This document shows positions 35,091 to 46,837 of a stretch of 64,000 bases of DNA, one piece after another; positions within the stretch are counted from its first letter, which is position 1, and every line of letters begins with the position of its first letter. The position numbers and the translations under genes are program-made. Source of the stretch: Cephalotus follicularis (taxonomy: Eukaryota; Streptophyta; Magnoliopsida; Oxalidales; Cephalotaceae); the NCBI GenBank assembly GCA_001972305.1, contig BDDD01000061.1:766510-830509 (forward strand), in the 5' to 3' direction. The notes below the pieces were generated by a model. The model made no database searches. It saw only the letters and a program-made list of their open reading frames with translations, and had not been told where the DNA came from.

Positions 35091-35239
35091 TGATTTTGGT
35101 TACTTAAGTTTATTCTCTCAATTAAAACCATAATCGCAATTCATATAATAATTGGACATTAAAATTCAATGTAAGTGCATATTTTATTCATCAAGAGTAC
35201 AATATACACGAATTGCAAAGTGTGGTTATTACACCTGCC

Positions 35240-35612
35240 CTCGAACAGTGCATCCACTGCATTCTTGATGTGCCGAGCTCTCCATTGTAGACGTCTTGAG
35301 GGTGCGTCCACTGCAAGCCCGGCGTGCTGAGCTCTCCATTGTAGACGTCTTGAGCGTGCATCCACTGCATGTCTGACATGTCGAGCTCTCCATTGTAGAC
35401 GTCTTGAGCGTGCGTCCACCGCATGCCTGACGTGTCGAGCTCTCCATTGTAGACATCTTGAGCATGCGTCCACCGCATACCCGATGTGCCGAGCTCTCCA
35501 TTGTAGATGTCTTGAGCGTTCGTCCACTGCATGCCCGACGTGCCGAGCTCTCCATCGTAGACTTCTTGAGCGTGTGTCCACTGCATGCCCGATGTCCTGA
35601 GCTCTCCACCGA
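35240..35612. repeat. 54-bp minisatellite, about 7 copies
   Basis: GAGCTCTCC recurs at 35275, 35329, 35383, 35437, 35491, 35545 and 35599, exactly 54 bp apart. Because 54 is 18 codons, three overlapping minus-strand frames of 126-142 codons stay open. They are repetitive (18-residue units such as ARSRRLQWRARHVRHAVD) and I regard them as chance. The array abuts the G' LTR start and may be its 3' untranslated internal region. Confidence 0.95.
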
Positions 35613-36055
35613 TGCTCACCCGAGCTCTCGATTGATGGTGCCCGAGCTCACTTCATATACGCGTCCAAGAAGAGAAGACGCTCAAGTGTGGGAATGCATG
35701 CGTGCGAGATGGCTCCCAATAATGTCATGCATGCGTCCCGAGCATGCATGAGTCCTAGTGTACTAAGATGGCATCTAAGCATCCATAGCTCACTTCTGTA
35801 TGCATTTCTAGCATGCTACACGTTGTACCCAAGCGCTATAGCATGCGTCCCAAGCATGTATACCTTGCGCCCGAGAAGGAAATGTATGGTTAAGTGAATA
35901 GAGATGTAACTGTAGGAGTATTAATAAATGTAGTGTAATGTAATGAAAGGAAGGCAGACCTCACAGTAAAATGTTAATGTAGTGTTATTGAAATGTTAAT
36001 ACAGTGCTAATGTAGTGTAATGAAATGTAATGTAGTGTAGTGTAATGTAATGTAC
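35613..36055. other. Unassigned low-complexity stretch
   Basis: Degenerate continuation of the minisatellite vocabulary (GAGCTC, GCATGCGTCC), then an AATGTAGTGTAATGTAATG-like AT/GT-rich stretch. I see no gene. Confidence 0.5.
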
Positions 36056-36292
36056 TGGGTCACCACCGAGATGAGCCCTACGGGGATCACCACCGAGATG
36101 AGCCCTACGGGGATCACCATTGAGATGAACCCTACGGGGGTCACCACCAAGATGAACCAGGAAAGCTATCGCGCGAGATGAACTAATGGGTCACTAATTG
36201 AGCTGAACTAGGAGGGTCACCAGGCGAATAGCATACAGGGATCACCGACTGAGATGAGCCTATGAGGATCACCGATCGAGATGAGCCATGAA
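36056..36292. repeat. 27-bp degenerate tandem array
   Basis: Units of the type GGATCACCACCGAGATGAGC; the first three starts (36061, 36088, 36115) are 27 bp apart. Later units are more diverged. About eight units. Confidence 0.85.
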
Positions 36293-36535
36293 TGTTAAAT
36301 GAATGTTACTGTATAGTGTATTAGTACTAAGGTTTTGTGAATGTTTAGGTTCCTCTCCTCTGCCTATAATGCCTAGAGCGCGTATATTGCTCTTCCTAAA
36401 GGTGGGGAATCCAAGGAACCGGTTTGCCTAAAATGAAATTTTTATTCCTGCCCCGGCTCCTCTGCCTTCCACGTCTGGAGTGGGCCTACAGCTCCTCCCT
36501 AGGTAGGGGATGCCGAGGAAAAATGTAAATGATTG
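36293..36535. other. LTR I continuation, no gene
   Basis: A pyrimidine-rich and GC-rich stretch with two related blocks (CTCTGCC...GGTGGGGAATCC and CTCTGCC...GGTAGGGGATGCC). Probably the R region of LTR I. Confidence 0.4.
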
Positions 36536-36540
36536 ATAAT

Positions 36541-36986
36541 TGTTGGCCTTTGCCACCCCGATTATCTGTTTATCACATGTTATTTTGATGATTAACAAAC
36601 GTATATTACTTCTATGCATAAATTCCTTAAGTTATAAATGCATTTACTCACTTTATCTTGTGTCCAAAGTTGTGCCAAGGCTGTATATGCAGGTACAGGC
36701 AATTCCAGCCGGCTGAAGCAAATTCCAGCCGACTGCATTGCGAAAGTTTGTTGGAGCTCGGTTGGAGTTCCAAGCCCGGATTGGGGCATTCTAGTGAACA
36801 CTCAAGGGGAGGCCTTGAGGAGTGGACGTAGGCGGTTTGCCGAACCACTATAAATCTGTTTGCACCTTCTAAACTCTACACTCTTTACTTTCCGCATTGT
36901 GTGGTTGTGCATTTATTTTTAATTGGTGGTATAATTGCTAGATTAATTTTTATAAGTCTATTCACCCCCCCTCTAGACTTCCAACA
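36541..36986 (+). mobile_element. Solo copia LTR (446 bp) with target duplication ATAAT
   Basis: Begins TGTTGGCC, ends CTTCCAACA, and is flanked by exact ATAAT repeats (36536-36540 and 36987-36991). The phrases TTTTGATGATTAACAAAC near the start and TTCACCCCCCCTCTAGAC near the end are typical of SIRE/Maximus-like LTRs. It contains CCAGCCGGCTG and CCAGCCGACTG (36706-36735), again a CGACTG-type motif pair. No genes. Confidence 0.92.
36849..36855 (+). promoter_or_regulatory. TATA box of the solo copia LTR
   Basis: TATAAAT preceded by GAACCAC, about 120 bp after the motif pair. Predicted transcription start about 30 bp downstream. Confidence 0.6.
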
Positions 36987-36991
36987 ATAAT

Positions 36992-37447
36992 GATACTGTT
37001 AATGTCATGAATGCTTGTACTGTATGGATTGGTTATATATTGCATCTTTCATTGTATACATGCTGCATTGCACTCCACATATGCATGGGTAGTAGTTCCT
37101 ACACAACCAGTGGTTGCTGACCCATTGCATTGTTATGTAATGGGTCAGGTACAGGTGGAGCCACGTAAGAAGCATAAGATTGAAGTAATGAGTAAGTCTC
37201 CTCCTTCCAGTTGCAGTTCGATGACCCAAGAGCATAACGATATTTTATATTGTTTTGTGGCCTACTGGATTGTGGCAGAGCTATTATGAACAGTATTTGT
37301 ATACATTGGGTTTAATCCACAAAAGTGACATTTTATTGGATTTTCTGTATGCATTATTGTGTTATAAATTGTCTTAATTTATTGCACTGAATATTGGTAA
37401 TGAATGGTACTGTGTAGCGTACCAGGCCTTGGGGTTTGGGGCGTTAC
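36992..37447 (+). mobile_element. End of Ty3/gypsy LTR I
   Basis: Ends GGGGCGTTACA at 37447. The stretch 37020-37150 matches LTR H at 41380-41500, including a stem-loop TGACCCATT/AATGGGTCA (37118-37147). No primer site was recognised downstream, so this may be a solo or 3' LTR. Confidence 0.65.
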
Positions 37448-38743
37448 AGGTAACAACTAGGTTTCTTCATACATTTTCAAGATGACATAGTAAGGGTAAG
37501 GGAGAGTCTATAGAGGTGTTCATCATAGAGTGAACTTTGAACTTCTAGTCAAGTATGCTAGGAGTCGATCTTGAATCAATTGATCCTTTTGCTAGAGTTA
37601 CTCATTGTACGTGATTGGTTGATCTCCTATCAGTCTATCGATAGGAAACCAATTCTATTCGAGCTCCTATCGGTCTACCGATAGGCAACTGATGTATAAA
37701 CCTTGAGTTTGTGCTGCCTTCAGTTGGTTGATAGAGTGACTGATTGATACCACGGGCACACAGTGATTCCCTAGTCGGGTTCGCTTCCTAACCACCCAGA
37801 TTAGATATCCATTGCCTAGTGGTTAATGATATCTTCACTGGCTGTTATTGACTTTGATTGTTTGATTGACTTCAACCATAGGTGCTAAGCGATTTCTAAT
37901 TGGGCCGGCCATAAGAGGACTTTATGTCTGTCTGTTACCCCTGATATGTCTTCACCGCCTATTGACTTATACTATGGACATGTACTTGACTTGTATTGAT
38001 TTGATTTGATTATTTATAATATAGGTTTCTATTAGAGCTACCTAGTGACCCTAGTCAGGATATGAGATGACCGATTTACCATCTACTTTCCCTGATTGGA
38101 TCGTCACCAGCCTTTGCCAGTATTACTTGACTTATTCCCCTTCGGTGGCACTTACCACTGTGAACATGCTTGATGGTACCTACCGTCACGTACACGATGA
38201 CTCCTAATCATTTTAGGATAAACTTGGTGGCACTTAACACCACGTATGTACATGAGTGCCTCTTACCACCGTGTATGTGCTCAGATGGCACTTACCACTG
38301 AGTAGGCTCTTAGCTGGCACTTACCGCTAAGCAGGATGAGTAGGTTTAATATATTGATTTGAATCTACTGGGCTGGTCTAGTCGTCCACTCTACAAGTCT
38401 ACTCTCCAGGGGTTTAATTGACATTCTACTTAACTTGACCTGTACATATATGAGGTCACACGCTCTATAGGATTCACTTGATTTGATTAGATTTTATCAG
38501 AGTGTTTTCACACTCTACTATTGATTACTATTGATTGTTTGCTAGATGATTAATAAGACTTATATAAGATCCCACTCCTATACACTGGTATGGGACGATT
38601 GTACATGACTGGTAGATCGAAACTAGCATTCATGCTTCTTATATACCATGCATTATTATTGTACACTTGATACTTGTTAATGTTCACTCGCACATTTATA
38701 TCAAACTGCATGCATGTATATAACATAATCTCACATGGGGATA
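37448..38743 (+). repeat. Unassigned repeat, probably another gypsy LTR fragment
   Basis: About 1.3 kb without coding frames. It has short internal repeats: CCTATCGGTCTACCGATAGG-like inverted pairs (37627-37685) and five diverged 'GGCACTTACCACTG' units (38147-38330). Such vocabulary is common in R regions of plant gypsy LTRs. LTR H interrupts it at 38744. Confidence 0.4.
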
Positions 38744-39949
38744 TGTAATGCCCTGAATTTAAATAAAAAAGGAGAAAGAATTTCGGGCCCATAAAGCGCC
38801 CGTATGAAGGAAAAGGGAGAGTGAGGGCTAACGGGAGATGCAGGGAGAGAGAGGGATGGCGCCGGAGAAGGAAGAGTCTTCGGGCATGGCACGAGGCGCA
38901 AGGAAGGGGGAGCTCGTCGGTCGAAGCCTTCACTATCAACGGTAAGCCCTTGCTTTTTCTCCTCCTTTCTCTTTCTTTCTTCTTCTTCTCTACCGTCACT
39001 GCCGCTCACCGTCCATCACCATTATCATCATGGCTGGAGCTGGTCTCTGTCTAGAAGGTCAACTCTGCCCATTGTGATGATAGTTGAGGGTTTTTTTCGT
39101 CAGAATCAGCTGGATTTCAGTTGCTGAGTCGACTAAGCGAGTTCGGCTCACTGTCACGTGTGGCCGACGTTTGGCGCTGAGTCATGGCGAGTCTCGGTCA
39201 CCAATGGGTTGATTGAAGGTTTTTGAGGCCGGTTGTGGCATGACCAGAGCTCCAGCGAGGTGAACCCGCGATGATTATCCGTGAGTCTCGGGTGTAGACC
39301 CCTAGAGCAGAAGGTTTTATGGCATTTTTATGAAGTGGTCAAAGTTGTTGAAGTCTAACGAGTCAACTTAGTGAGTTAGACTCACTACCGACCATGATAG
39401 CGCGTTCTGCGGTGAGTCATGACGAGTCTTCGACAGCATTGTGTAGATCGGCCAATGTGGACCCTGTTGGTGGTGCAGCCTGAACCCGGTGTGCTGGCCG
39501 GAATCTAACCGGAGCTCCGGTGGCGCACAGTATTTGCTACCTTTGTGTAGGTCGTAACGAAAGTGTGATATTCATGCAGTGTACAAGGGCTAGCCCATGA
39601 TAGTTCTTGCAGTGATACTAAGAGAACAGATGGAGCAAGAAGAGCTATGTTCTCGAGATGGCAACAAGTGGAGCTGAAAGAAGAACCAAATTCAGTTCAA
39701 CAGCAAATGGAAATGAACGATAATAGAATATGCAAGTTCAACAATTGAGGTAGGTTATACTATTTGCACTGTATTCATGCATTTTAATGAATTGTGTGAA
39801 CTATACTAAGTGATTGATTGCGAAGACTGTGTTACTGGGAACTGGGTGTATGTTTATAAACTGTGTTACTAGGATTGAAACGGATTTCATGGATTTTGGA
39901 CATGGTTCCACTAATTATGAACTGTTTTCCAAACTACTATTTCTGTCAA

Positions 39950-40160
39950 AATCGTCGACGCTTTATACTTATGCTTTCTAAAACCGTCAACGCTTTATAC
40001 TCATGCTTTCTAAAACCGTCGACGCTTCCATGCTTTTAATGTTAAACTTGTCGATGCTTTGTGTTTTGGTTTTTTAAACAAGTCGACGCTTCCATGCTTT
40101 TAACGTTAAATTAGTCGATGCTTTGTGTTTTGGTTTTTTTAAACAAGTCGACGCTTAGTG
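39950..40160. repeat. GTCGAC-motif array in LTR H
   Basis: Seven copies (CGTCGACGCTT, CGTCAACGCTT, GTCGATGCTTTG). Two ~62-bp direct repeats carry pairs of motifs (from about 40022 and 40084). Confidence 0.9.
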
Positions 40161-40825
40161 CCCTGTTGGCCGAAATTCCACTATTTCTTACTATTTTTAA
40201 TTTTAAATTGTTTCTTTTCTAAATGGATTCCATAGAAAGCCTCCATAATGCCTTGTAACCTATGGAATTCATCGTTTAACCCGTTTAATCTCCAAATCAA
40301 GTTTCAAAGTGATTCCTTGAAGAAAATTCAATAAAAGGGAGTTTTATACAAATGGTTTTCAAGAATGGTTAGGATAGTTCCTTTGGGACATTTGGACGCG
40401 GATATCCTAATTGGACTTCCTCTCCATTGTTTTACAAACTTCAATAGGGGCCAACAACTGTTACTGAATACTGTTATAGAAAACCGTTACTGAAAATTGT
40501 TTTATAACTGTTTTGACGGATATGGATCTTACTTGATCCTTTAGGTCCCTATCATTTCTACAGTAATACTATTACAGGCACAGGTACTGTATGATTACTG
40601 TTATGATTACTACTATTTGAGACTGTACGGGATAACCCATTCATAATCTTCATTTCCGTCATGAAGTATTATGGGTGTTTGGCCACACCTCACCGTTAAT
40701 CCTCCCTTTTTGTGACCTACGGGAGTTACCGCCTGAGGGATAGATACTGTTACTATTACTGATACTGTTAATCCTCCCTTCTGAGTGACCTACGAGACTC
40801 ATCGTATTAGGGATGGATACTGTTA

Positions 40826-41035
40826 CTGTTACTGAGAGCTCTACTGTTTCTAGCTGGCGGATACTGTTACTCTTACTGTTACTAAGAGCTCTACTGTTAC
40901 TGGCTGGCGGATACGGTTACTATTACTGAGAGCTCTACTATTATTGGCATACGGATACTGTTACTGTTACTGTTACTATTACTGAGAGCTCTACTGTTAC
41001 TGGCTACAACCTTCGGGTCTAGCAGTACTATTACT
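40826..41035. repeat. Variable tandem repeat in LTR H
   Basis: GAGCTCTACT recurs at 40836, 40886, 40930 and 40986, with (ACTGTT)n filling of varying length. Confidence 0.85.
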
Positions 41036-41629
41036 GGATGGTACCTTCGGGTCTAGCACTATTGTACTTTTTGTGGCCAGTGTTATCCCATGCTCCACGT
41101 GGCTATGACACAGAGGGTGTATAGATGGTGGGGGTACTATATCGGGCCGCATAGGCAGAGAAGTACTTGACCCTAAGGATTGTTTGTTCCCATGTACTGT
41201 TATTGACTGTTTATTGAGTGTCTATAGGCCTATGGCCTTGGATGTGATTAGGACTAGCAAGGTATACCCCGCTTAGGGACTGTTGGTATATCGAAGCTGT
41301 CCGCAACTGTCAATCATGCATTTAATATTCCATGAATACTGTTACACTATTATACTATACACTGTACATTGCTACACTACCACACTGTTATACAGATGCA
41401 TGCATTGCATACTGGTATACTGTTGCATACATAGCATATAGTATACCTACCCGACTATATGTCGCTGACCCATTTCATTGTAATGGAATGGGTTAGGCAT
41501 AGGATATGAACTACAATGAATTAGACTGTGACAGATGGATTTCTTTAGCAGATTATGGATAATAACTAGATCTTATAAATGGTTTTGTTTATGGATGCTT
41601 ATATGAATTGTATAAGTTGTTTATAAGAG

Positions 41630-41654
41630 TATATATATATATATATATATATAT
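41630..41654. repeat. (AT)n microsatellite
   Basis: Pure TA run inside LTR H; a second, shorter one lies at 41998-42015. Confidence 0.95.
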
Positions 41655-42166
41655 CTAAATTGTTCGGGTTTATAAAACTTGACATGTGTAAGAGACAATC
41701 TAAGATACTAGAGACAATATAGAGACATGTTTTATTTCAGCTATCGACCTGCCAACATGTGGTAGTGCTTATGATATGTGTGTTGATGTATTGGGTATGG
41801 ATGTCTTCATCACTTGAGATATTAGAATGATGTAATTATGAGTTAAGTTGTGGCTGCTGAGGGCTGAGCCTATTGATAAACTGTTGATTCCTCCTTCGGG
41901 AGTGTTGATATATAAAATGTGTTTTCCTTTACAAGGGGCATAGGTCCAATAAACGGATACTACATGCCCGATTTTTGGGAAATTATAAGAGTTAAGAATA
42001 TATATATATATATATGAATGATTATTCCGCTTGCATGACTTTGATTTAAAGTTTTAAATTTATAGCACTTTTTGGAGCGTGATTAATATGATACGAATGG
42101 ATTAAATAGACGTTATATCATGTGTCAAGTCGTGGGGGTTTCCTCACGGTTCGAGGCATGACAGCT

Positions 42167-42178
42167 TGGTATTAGAGA
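42167..42178 (+). other. Primer binding site of H
   Basis: TGGTATTAGAGA, one base off the initiator-Met tRNA complement, three bases after the LTR end. Confidence 0.8.
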
Positions 42179-42365
42179 CTGCCTATGCTAGATACGCCAG
42201 GATAGGGTCATTGGCTGTTGGAAATTGAAAAGGATTTATTGAAATAAAGAGCTATTTGGAGTTATTTGGAGTTGCGAAATAATAATAAGTGTTATGTTGA
42301 GTTTCTTGGGGTTATGGTCATGAAAAATCGATAGCTGATTCTTTTGTCTCTTATACAAGGTATAT

Positions 42366-42399
42366 ATGGAAGGTAAAAGGAGCGGAGCTACCAAGGGCA
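42366..42399 (+). pseudogene. gag start of gypsy H
   Basis: A short frame begins MEGKRSGATKG about 190 bp after the primer site, then the CACTA element starts. The call rests on position and basic composition only; nothing more of H is present. Confidence 0.4.
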
Positions 42400-42416
42400 C
42401 ACCATAAGAAAATTGA

Positions 42417-42628
42417 CTTTTTGAAACGCCCCCTTTTGAAACGGTCGTGGGTGCCGTTTCAAAAAGGCAAGCTTTTGAAACGGCATTTATTTGTCGTTTC
42501 AAAAAGCCATAACTATTTGAAACGGTAGATCATGTGCCATTTCAAATGCTTGCCTTTTTGAAACGGTATTAATCTACCTTTTCAAATAGTTATGGCTTTT
42601 TGAAATGGTAGATTAATTCCGTTTCAAA
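42417..42628. repeat. CACTA subterminal repeat array
   Basis: About eleven TTTGAAACGG or CCGTTTCAAA units in about 210 bp, some with one change, in alternating orientations. In En/Spm such units bind the TnpA-type protein; that role is inferred here. Confidence 0.88.
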
Positions 42629-44731
42629 AGGTCAGTTATAATATTAGCCGCTAGCCTCTGTAATTGATTAATTTATGTTTTCTCTCTCCCATCCGAAACT
42701 GAAGACGACGAAATTCTCAATCTCCCACTTCGTTCGGCAATCGCTGCAGCTCTCCGGTCTCCAATCTTTGTCTCTCCCCCTCACTTTCTCTCTCTATTTC
42801 TGTCACACCGACCAATGCCAACGCCATTGACCAACGCCAACACCAACCGTTTGACAACCATCAGTAACCACTACCACTGACCAACGCCAACACTCTAGGT
42901 ATTCCATTTTTTTTATTTGTTTTTTATTTAATTTTTCCATATTTGGCCAATTTAGGGTTTAGTTTTGAATTCTCTATTTATGTTTTGTGAAAATCCAGAT
43001 TATCATGAGTATTCCAAATTGTTTACATTGTGTATTAAGTGTTTAATTGAGTATGTGACTTGTTCAATTCATTTTTGTTTCATTTTTGTCAAGAATTTTG
43101 AAGGGTTTTTTTTTTAATTGTTATTAAAGCCCAAAATTTTTTCATAAAATCCTTGGGAATTGTGTTAAACATGTTTAAAAAATACTTGTAAACATGCTTT
43201 GGTCATGTTTATGGGTTTTGATGATGTTTTTCTGGGTTTGGTTGAATATGGGATGGATTTGAGATTGAATTTTAGTGTTTTCTATAGACTTTCTTGACTG
43301 TTTGTCACCTAATAGTTGACTCACAATCGACAATAGTTAGTGTCAATTGAGTAATAGTCAATATGTTTATATATAGTCTAGAGTTGAACTTCATGACATG
43401 TAAATAATTCGATTTTCACTTTTATATTTCTCTATGTTTTCATAAACATCATATATGAATTTCTTTACTTTAATTAGCTATTATGTAATGCTTGACCATA
43501 GGATTACAACATGTAAGGTTTTTTATCTTTATGACTTCATCATTTCTGTGAGGCTAGTTGTTTTAGGGGAGAGTAAACACACTATCTTCGAGGTTCGTTG
43601 TTTTAGGGGAAAGTAAACACACTGTAATAGCAAACAACCCAGTGTCATTGTGGGATTATATTTCTTGAGGCTGTACAACGTAATAACATATGCTTCATTC
43701 CAATCTTTAACAAGGTTAATCAATCATACATAGTGTTAAATCATTTCTTTAAACTTCTACCCATCAAAACATACATTATGCCAACCAATTGCAAAATTTC
43801 AGTTACTGTAATTGAAGCATGTTTATGACTCTTTTAAATATGAAATTTATAAGTCTATCAAAACTTGAAATCAACACAAAGACATTATTTCATAAATACA
43901 TATATATTAGTCTCTGACTTCAATTTACCCTCTCCAAAATGCTAAATGATTGTGAAGGGGAGGCCATGACCTCCTGTAAATAAAAACTACAGGATATTCG
44001 CACAACAACCATGTAGTTAAATATCCTAAGAAATATCAATAACTCTAGTGTAAGAAATGATATATTAGTTCTTGGTTTTGAGCATTATAGTCCTTTTTGT
44101 TATATTTATTTCTACTAACATGGAGAAGTGTCTCTCTGTCTCTCTCTCTAGTGTATGAAATGATATTGTTAAATTTAGAGTTAATATTTTTTTATTAGCT
44201 TATTGTTTCTAAAGTATCTAGCAATACCTGAAATCGGGAGAAAGAAATATAACTGTCATTAATGATTGACATAGATTTTGATCATTAGTTATACAAAATT
44301 TATGGGTTAAAGCGTTAGTTGTGTGTGTGTGTGAATCTTGTCAAATACAGTAGCATAGAAACCTACAAAATGAAAAATAGGTACAGATATAGGTTTAGAA
44401 AAAGGGAATAACACCTCAAAGAGAAGGCAATTAGATAAAAACTCAGTAATGCAAGGCGACACTAATTTGGAATTTGTTGATGATTAATTACGGTGGCCTG
44501 CCATAGAACTTTCAAGGGTTTTTGTACGAATTGCCTATCAAAATCCTATATTCATGATTGTGTAGTCCAATTCAATGGAATGTTAGTGAAATCCTACATT
44601 CAATGTCATAATTAGTGCTCTTGTGCATTGCATAAAATTGTCGATAAAAACAAAATGTAAATCAGTTTATGCATGTCTAATTGTTACTATTTGTGTTTTT
44701 GTTGTTAGGGATCAAAAGTCATAAGATAGAG
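42629..44731 (+). promoter_or_regulatory. CACTA promoter, 5' leader and probable leader intron
   Basis: A C/T-rich leader (42650-42898) contains three repeats of 'CCAACGCCA'. A plausible 5' splice site is CTAG/GTATTCC (about 42898) and a 3' site is TTTGTTGTTAG/GG (44709), with the transposase ATG 23 bp later. The 1.8-kb AT-rich region between has no coding frame. The intron is an inference from splice consensus and spacing. Confidence 0.45.
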
Positions 44732-46267
44732 ATGAATAAGAGTTCGATTGATTTACGTAGAATAAATCCAAGAGCATATGTTGAAGGGGTTATAATGTTT
44801 TTGAACTTTGCATATATGAATAAAAATCAGGACGAATTTATCCATTCCCCATGTATCAAATGTGCTAATCGTTATTATCATGGTAGAGATACTGTCAATG
44901 AGCATTTAATACTAGATGGTTTTCTAACAAGTTATAAGAAATGGACAAGACATGGTAAAGGTAATATTGGAAATACAGTTAATGTGAGCGATGCTATGGT
45001 TGTGGATCATAATACCGTAGATGATGTACATGTTGAATCAACTTTGGGAGCTAATATGATAGAAATGGTACGCGAGGGAATAGGGATTCCAAAAGTAGAA
45101 GGAAATATGGTTGACAATGAAGAACCAGAACTGGACACTATTGTGGGATCTGATGAAGATAGTGCAAAGTTTTTAAAACTTTTAAAAGATGCAGAAATGA
45201 AGTTGTTCCTAAATTGTAAGGAGTTCACAACACTATCATTTACCGTTGAACTATTACACTTAAAGGTGCTTAATGGATAGACAAATAAGTCTTTTACTAT
45301 GTTGTTGCAATTCTTGCAAAAAGTTTGGCGCGATGCAAAGATTCCAACGTCATACTATCAGGCTAACAAGATGACTTCAGAGTTAGGGTTCAAGTATGAA
45401 ACATGGGATGCATGTCCTAATAGTTGTATGTTGTTTCGTAATGAGACCGTAGATCTTAAAAAGTGTGACATTTGTAATGCTTCAACATATAAACAAGTAT
45501 ATGGTGATAGTGACACAAATAATGCGAGTAAGGACTTAAAGATAGCTGTTAAAAAAGTGAGGTACTTACCAATGAAGCAGATATCGTAGAGATATTTTTG
45601 GTCAACAAAAACTGCTCCCCTCATGAGATGGCATTCAGAGGAACGCATTGATGACGGTGTCATGAGGCATCCTGCAGATTCTTTTGCATGGAAAAAATTT
45701 GATGAATGAAATCCAATATTCACAAGTGACAGTCAGAATGTTAGGCTCGGTTTAGCAAGTGATGGGTTCAATCCGTTCGGCAATATGTCCATCGCTCATA
45801 GTACTTGGCCTGTGGTTGTCATACCGTATACCCATGGTTATGCATGAAACAACCACATTTCATTGTGCCTATGCTTATCGATGGTCCTAACAGACCAGGA
45901 AATAAGATTGATGTGTACTTGCAGCCACTAATTGAAGAGTTAAATGAGTTATGGAAGGACGGGATAACTACTTAAGATGCATCAAGGAAGGAGATGTTTA
46001 AATTGCATACAGCTCTATTATGGACTGTAATGACCAGAATTTTCATTAGAGATATTAATTATGGAAATATGATTTGTATTTTGAGGTTGACGAATATTTC
46101 AAGGGACCCGTGATATGACCCTAACCCTCATGGGGTTTGGGGGTTCCACTCCCCGGTGAGCGGAAGGGGGGTCCCGCTGCCTGGATAGTGGGCAGGGACT
46201 CGGGGGCAGCGCCCCTGGAAGAAAATCGAAATTGGCTATTTGTATATGTGGTGGAAATGGAAGAAAG

Positions 46268-46615
46268 TTGGCTAAAGCGTCGATGGTGTGCGGTTAAGCG
46301 GCAACGCTTTGGACTTCAATCGTCAACGCTTAGACCCCTTCTGACACCGGTTAAAACCAGTAAGTGTTCAATTTGGACAAATTCCGCTAACCGACGACGC
46401 TTAGATGAAAGCGGCGACGCTTGGTGCAACTGATGACGCTCCAAATGTAAGCTTCAACGCTTTGAAGTCAAGCATTGAGGTTGACCTGGACCAAACTTAA
46501 AGCGGCGACGCTTTGTAGGAAAGCGTCAGCGCTTTAGTTGAGGAGGAAGTTGATGAACTCAGAACAAGCCCGTAAGCGGCGACGCTTAGAAAAGAAGCAC
46601 CGACGCTTTGAGTTG
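46268..46615. repeat. GCGTCGACGC-like array in solo gypsy LTR
   Basis: About eleven copies, mostly AAGCGGCGACGCTT or GCGTCAACGCTT. The same outer arms AAGCG...CGCTT as in other families but often GGCGAC at the core. Confidence 0.88.
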
Positions 46616-46825
46616 CATACCAGTTGACAAAGTCTGACTTGTTGTCCTTTTGTGAGTTAAAATCATTAATTTAAGGACAAGTGTCATTCCAGGGTTTAAG
46701 GAAGCCAGATATTTTATGTTTAGATGCCAAGTATCACAATTTCATTGGAGGATTTAAGGCACATGGGCAACTATGTGTGATGACTCATGGGAAAGAGAGG
46801 GAGACTTGCTCCTCAAGCAACCAGC

Positions 46826-46837
46826 CTATTTATAGGC
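46826..46837 (+). promoter_or_regulatory. Probable TATA element of solo gypsy LTR
   Basis: CTATTTATAGGC, about 210 bp downstream of the motif array; the array is thus in U3. Confidence 0.5.

Larger units (their letters stand above)
33515..35233 (-). mobile_element. G-related Ty3/gypsy LTR (family G'), partial
   Basis: Runs from a stretch like 25255-25300 (GTACCTCTC, GGAGGAAAATCAGTA) to an end GTGGTTATTACA like the G LTR start. The order of blocks is as in G, but identity is clearly lower, so it is a separate, older subfamily. It has two AGTCGACTG/CGGCTG arrays (33925-34040 and 34955-35090) and a (TC)n run near 34735-34752. No coding capacity. Confidence 0.75.
38744..42163 (+). mobile_element. 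5' LTR of Ty3/gypsy element H
   Basis: The 3420-bp LTR starts TGTAATGCCCTG and ends GAGGCATGACA, followed by a primer site. It contains two copies of a GAGTCGACT module (39124-39218 and 39359-39460) also found in copia LTR E, a GTCGAC array (39950-40160), a 44-56-bp variable tandem (40826-41035), two AT microsatellites and a stem-loop shared with LTR I. The frames at 38550-39054 overlap in several phases and look like chance. Confidence 0.85.

Noticed and set aside
35159-35619. Three overlapping 126-142-codon minus-strand frames
   Set aside because: They are a by-product of a 54-bp tandem repeat; no start context or domain, and all three phases are equally open.
38550-39054. Overlapping frames of up to 149 codons near the H LTR start
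   Set aside because: They straddle an LTR boundary or overlap one another on both strands; composition is GA-rich low complexity.
44681-44731. Upstream Met of the CACTA transposase frame (MLLFVFLLLG)
   Set aside because: It overlaps the probable 3' splice site and hydrophobic intron-like sequence; the Met at 44732 gives the usual transposase start.
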